A program made the translations under genes and the position numbers. Shown in pieces: positions 61,216 through 64,000 of a stretch of 64,000 nucleotides of DNA. The notes under the pieces are model-generated. The model was not told the DNA's origin and searched no databases. It saw nothing but the letters and a program-made list of their open reading frames with translations. How positions within the stretch are numbered: the stretch's first letter is position 1; every line of letters begins with the position of its first letter. The stretch is from Ensifer sp. IC4062 (GTDB lineage: Bacteria; Pseudomonadota; Alphaproteobacteria; Rhizobiales; Rhizobiaceae): contig NZ_JADYVD010000019.1 in the NCBI RefSeq assembly GCF_020193575.1, forward strand, positions 1 to 64,000, in the 5' to 3' direction.

Positions 61216-63605
61216 GCCCGTTCCTCCGCATCCTGCCGATCATCGGCGCCCCGCTTGAGCGAGCCCGCCCTCAGCCGCACGAGCGAGAGGATGGCAAGGC
61301 CGGTGATCATCACGACGGCGATTTCGCCGAGCGTGTCCGTGCCGCGGAAATCGACGATGATGACGTTGACGACATTGGCTCCGTGCGCGATCGACTTCGA
61401 ATAGAGATTATAGAAATCCGTCAGCGTCGCGTCGAACGGCGTGCCCGTGGCCCTGAGCAGAAACAGACCGAAACCGAAACCGCAAGCGAGAGCGATCATC
61501 GAATCGGGAAGCTTCTGGTGCAGCGGTCGGCGATCCGAGGGCGAAAGTCGCAGTCGCGTCATGACCAGCGCCAGCACCACCACCGACAGCGTTTCGATCA
61601 TGAACTGCGTAAAGGAGAGGTCCGGCGCGCCATAGAGCAAAAAGATAACGGCGACCGCAAAGCCCTGGATGCCGAGCGAGACAATCGCGGTCAGCCGATC
61701 GGCCGCCATCACCACCGCCAAAAGCCCAGCGACCGCAATGGCCATGATGGCGAGCTCGTGCATCGGAACGTCCGCCGCGAAGAACGGCGCGCGCGGCAGT
61801 TCTCCAAAATGTACCGGAGTTCCAAGAAGGACGACCGCGACCAGCACGAAGACGACGGTCATGTAGACGTCGAGCTTGCCGCTCTGCAGCCGGTGAGTGA
61901 CGGCCACGGCGAGCCGCAACAGCCCGCGGATGAATTGGTCGAAACCCCGGTCGGGCCCCCAGCCGATATCGGTAAGGATAACGGCCATGGCTGCGCGGAG
62001 GCGATCGAGGTTGAGGTAAAAGGCGACGCCGACCAGCAGAGTGACAGCGGAAAGGAGCAGCGGCGCGCCGATATGCGGCGCGAGCGAGATCGTCACCGTT
62101 CGCGGTTCGCCGGCAATGGCGGAAGACATCGGCGAAGAGATCAGGCGATGGGCAAGGCCGGACATAAGCGCAATCGACAGCCCCTTCAGAGCCAGAATCG
62201 CTGGACCGAGCCATAGGAGTACCGGCGCCTCGTGGGCATGCCTCGGCGTTTCTACCTTTAATCCCAGGAATGGTTTCAAGGCTATGGCGAAAGCGACGGC
62301 AAACATCAGGGCGTTGCCGAGAACGGTAAGCCCTGCAAAGACCATGGAGCGCCGGTCGAAGCTCGACAGGGCCTCGTAGATCTCTTCCTTCGCGAGGAAA
62401 CCGAAAAAGGGCGGCAGACCGCCCATCGAAAGCGCGGCGGCAAGGGCAATCGCAAAAGTCAGCGGCATGGCCGAGCGTAGCCCGCCGAGCTTTGTCAGGT
62501 CGCGCGCGCCTGTCTCGTGATCGATAATGCCGGCAACCATGAACAGTGCGCCCTTGAACAGCGCATGCGCCACGAGATAGAGCGCCGCCGCCTCGATCGC
62601 GTGCGGCGAACCGAGGCCTGTCAGCAGGACCAGAAGACCGAGCGATGCCATCGTGGTATAGGCAAGCATCAGCTTGAGGTCGGTCTGGCGCACCGCCAGG
62701 GCCGCACCGGTCACGAGCGTCGCCACCCCGAATAAGGGCAGCAGGATCTGCCATTCCGGCGTGCCCCCGAGCACAGGGTTGAGCCGCATCAGCAGGTAGA
62801 CGCCTGCCTTCACCATCGTTGCGGAATGCAGATAGGCCGAAACCGGCGTCGGCGCCTCCATGGCATTCGGCAACCAGAAATGAAACGGGAACTGCGCAGA
62901 CTTGGTGACAGCTCCGCCCAGCACGAGAAGAAGTGCAGCGAGATAGAAGGGGCTTTCCTTCAACTCCCCGCCGAAGGAGAGAAGCAAAGAGAACTGGGTA
63001 ATGCCGCTCATGTTCCAGAGGATGAGAAGCCCGGCAAGCAGCAGCAGGCCTCCTCCCCCCGTCACGACCAATGCCTGCAACGCCGCGCGCCGCGCAGCCT
63101 CGCGACCGTGATCGAAACCAATCAGCAGGAAGGACGTAATCGACGTCAATTCCCAAAAGACGAAGAGCATCAGGAAGCTGTCCGAAAGGACGAGCCCCTG
63201 CATGGAGCCCATGAACATCAGGATGAAGGAGAAAAACCGACCCTGATGCGGATGGCCCTTTAGATAACCGCCCGAGTAGAGGACGATCAGCGCCCCTATG
63301 CCGGAAATCAAAAGAGCGAAAGTCAGCGATAGGCCGTCGATTAGCCAGGAGAAGCTGACGTTGAAGGAGGGAATCCAGGCATAGCCGCCGGTCACGATTT
63401 CACCGCTGGCGATTTCCGGAAGGAAGCGGAGGAAATGCACGAAGATCGCGACCGGTGCGAGAGCCAAGAGCCAGGCCGCGTTGTGACCGAGAAACCGCGT
63501 CAGCACCGGGGCCACGAGTGCCGCGACGAAGGGGAGACCGAGGGCCAGAAATGTCAGGGCCGCGATATCCATCGTCTTGGCAAGCTCCTTCGCCGTTTTG
63601 ACCAT
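61212..63605 (-). CDS. mrpA: Mrp/Pha antiporter subunit A
   Basis: A 797-residue protein with about 20 helices, homologous to NuoL with an extra C-terminal region. Signatures: [81 protein letters not shown] with the conserved Glu, [37 protein letters not shown] with the conserved Lys/His, and C-terminal [26 protein letters not shown]. Length is standard for MrpA (about 800). First gene of the operon. An ATG at 63572 ([12 protein letters not shown]) after AAGGAG is a serious alternative start and better matches the family N-terminus. Confidence 0.94.
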   Translation of the reverse strand: MVKTAKELAKTMDIAALTFLALGLPFVAALVAPVLTRFLGHNAAWLLALAPVAIFVHFLRFLPEIASGEIVTGGYAWIPSFNVSFSWLIDGLSLTFALLISGIGALIVLYSGGYLKGHPHQGRFFSFILMFMGSMQGLVLSDSFLMLFVFWELTSITSFLLIGFDHGREAARRAALQALVVTGGGGLLLLAGLLILWNMSGITQFSLLLSFGGELKESPFYLAALLLVLGGAVTKSAQFPFHFWLPNAMEAPTPVSAYLHSATMVKAGVYLLMRLNPVLGGTPEWQILLPLFGVATLVTGAALAVRQTDLKLMLAYTTMASLGLLVLLTGLGSPHAIEAAALYLVAHALFKGALFMVAGIIDHETGARDLTKLGGLRSAMPLTFAIALAAALSMGGLPPFFGFLAKEEIYEALSSFDRRSMVFAGLTVLGNALMFAVAFAIALKPFLGLKVETPRHAHEAPVLLWLGPAILALKGLSIALMSGLAHRLISSPMSSAIAGEPRTVTISLAPHIGAPLLLSAVTLLVGVAFYLNLDRLRAAMAVILTDIGWGPDRGFDQFIRGLLRLAVAVTHRLQSGKLDVYMTVVFVLVAVVLLGTPVHFGELPRAPFFAADVPMHELAIMAIAVAGLLAVVMAADRLTAIVSLGIQGFAVAVIFLLYGAPDLSFTQFMIETLSVVVLALVMTRLRLSPSDRRPLHQKLPDSMIALACGFGFGLFLLRATGTPFDATLTDFYNLYSKSIAHGANVVNVIIVDFRGTDTLGEIAVVMITGLAILSLVRLRAGSLKRGADDRQDAEERA

Positions 63606-64000
63606 CCGATCAAATTGCTACCGGACATAAGATAAGGCCTGTTCCGCCTCAAGAGTGAATCGGCACGAATCGGAGTTGCGCGACAGTAATACAATGCAAT
63701 GCGCAGGCAAATCTTGGAGTATCGCGTCACCTCCGGACAATGGCACCGAGCACCTCTTGCCGGGCCTTCAATAATCAGAAGATCGGCCCCGACACCTGCG
63801 CCTGCTGCAGCCCGGCTCCTTTCCGATCGGATGCGAAGTCCAATTCCGCTTGCGCTGGCCAAGCTATCGCGCACCCATCGACGAGCAAACGATCAGAGAA
63901 TATGATCGCGCTCATTTCATGGTGCGGACTGAAATCCGCTTCGCGAAGTGGGACGGCATCTCGGCCCTGATAGTACTCCAGCGACAAGCTCGCGCTGTTG
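63606..64000. other. Right-edge region upstream of the antiporter operon
   Basis: The left part (63606-63774) should contain the antiporter promoter on the minus strand, and no gene is seen in it. The right part is an open minus-strand frame running off the window (see separate entry). Confidence 0.5.
63775..64000 (-). CDS. Possible 3' end of an unidentified gene (cut by window edge)
   Basis: The minus-strand frame ending at 63775 stays open to the window edge (about 74 codons). It reads [29 protein letters not shown], then [40 protein letters not shown]. The middle has a strand-turn-strand look and W-P, slightly reminiscent of small DUF2442-type proteins, but this is not firm. It may be a real gene whose 5' end lies outside, or a chance frame. 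Confidence 0.3.
   Translation of the reverse strand, partial: NSASLSLEYYQGRDAVPLREADFSPHHEMSAIIFSDRLLVDGCAIAWPAQAELDFASDRKGAGLQQAQVSGPIF

Noticed and set aside
61173-62216. 347-codon plus-strand frame over mrpA
   Set aside because: Shadow of mrpA; composition dominated by R, D, E and H with no domain.
1-64000. Defence island, prophage or CRISPR system
   Set aside because: No array, integrase, phage structural gene, restriction gene or cas-like motif was seen; the window is core chromosome apart from the IS end at the left edge.

Overview
The window looks like chromosomal DNA from a rhizobial alphaproteobacterium, most likely Sinorhizobium/Ensifer or a close relative. It is GC-rich and the genes are tightly packed. 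It carries cycHJKL, feuNPQ, an HtrA/DegP-regulator-glnE run, a MucR/Ros-type zinc-finger regulator, a pha/mrp antiporter operon, and at least seven copies of a RIME-like intergenic repeat typical of Rhizobiaceae. Two large sensor kinases match PleC and DivJ of Sinorhizobium in domain order and neighbourhood. All identifications are by reading the sequence; no database search was run.

Layout. 1-127: 3' end of an IS481-type transposase and its terminal repeat, 9 bp from tRNA-Ser(GCU). 0.6-5.2 kb: two tandem PilZ-like proteins, a HisC-like aminotransferase, a SEL1-type protein, a secreted DUF2147 protein and a possible GT29-like transferase. 5.5-8.8 kb: glutathione S-transferase, a decayed ynfA-like gene and AMP nucleosidase. 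8.8-13.2 kb: membrane glycolipid cluster (UPF0104 protein, polyprenyl-phosphate GT2, GT39/ArnT-like transferase) and a lipid kinase. 13.4-17.5 kb: a betaine/choline-type ABC permease and binding protein without an ATPase gene, then ETF-ubiquinone oxidoreductase. 17.8-23 kb: short Hsp70-like protein, family-4-like uracil-DNA glycosylase, two small ORFs, MFS and DMT transporters. 23.4-33.9 kb: aminopeptidase N, PleC-like kinase, glnE and a two-component pair. 34.3-40.2 kb: DegP-like protease and the cytochrome c maturation operon cycHJKL. 40.4-43.3 kb: lipoprotein and feuNPQ. 43.9-52.4 kb: small proteins, MmcQ/YjbR, YcgN-type protein, a class A penicillin-binding protein, a DUF1214/DUF1254 pair, and DUF883, SH3, DUF2336 and DUF1491 proteins. 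52.4-57.2 kb: peptidoglycan-binding-domain protein overlapping a DivJ-like kinase, DUF5330 protein, SufE and a MucR paralogue. 57.6-63.6 kb: seven-gene Mrp/Pha cation/proton antiporter operon.

Functional themes. The window is mostly core envelope and regulatory biology: osmo/envelope sensing (feuNPQ, DegP and a second two-component pair), cell-cycle control (PleC-like and DivJ-like kinases, expected to act in opposition on DivK), nitrogen control (GlnE), respiration (ETF-QO, cytochrome c maturation), peptidoglycan synthesis and ion homeostasis. The only clear mobile DNA is the IS end at the left edge. No CRISPR array, prophage or defence island was seen. The best leads for new biology are the uncharacterised small genes, the ABC pair lacking an ATPase, the glycolipid cluster, the paired degenerate/canonical PilZ proteins and the regulatory repeats listed in the findings.
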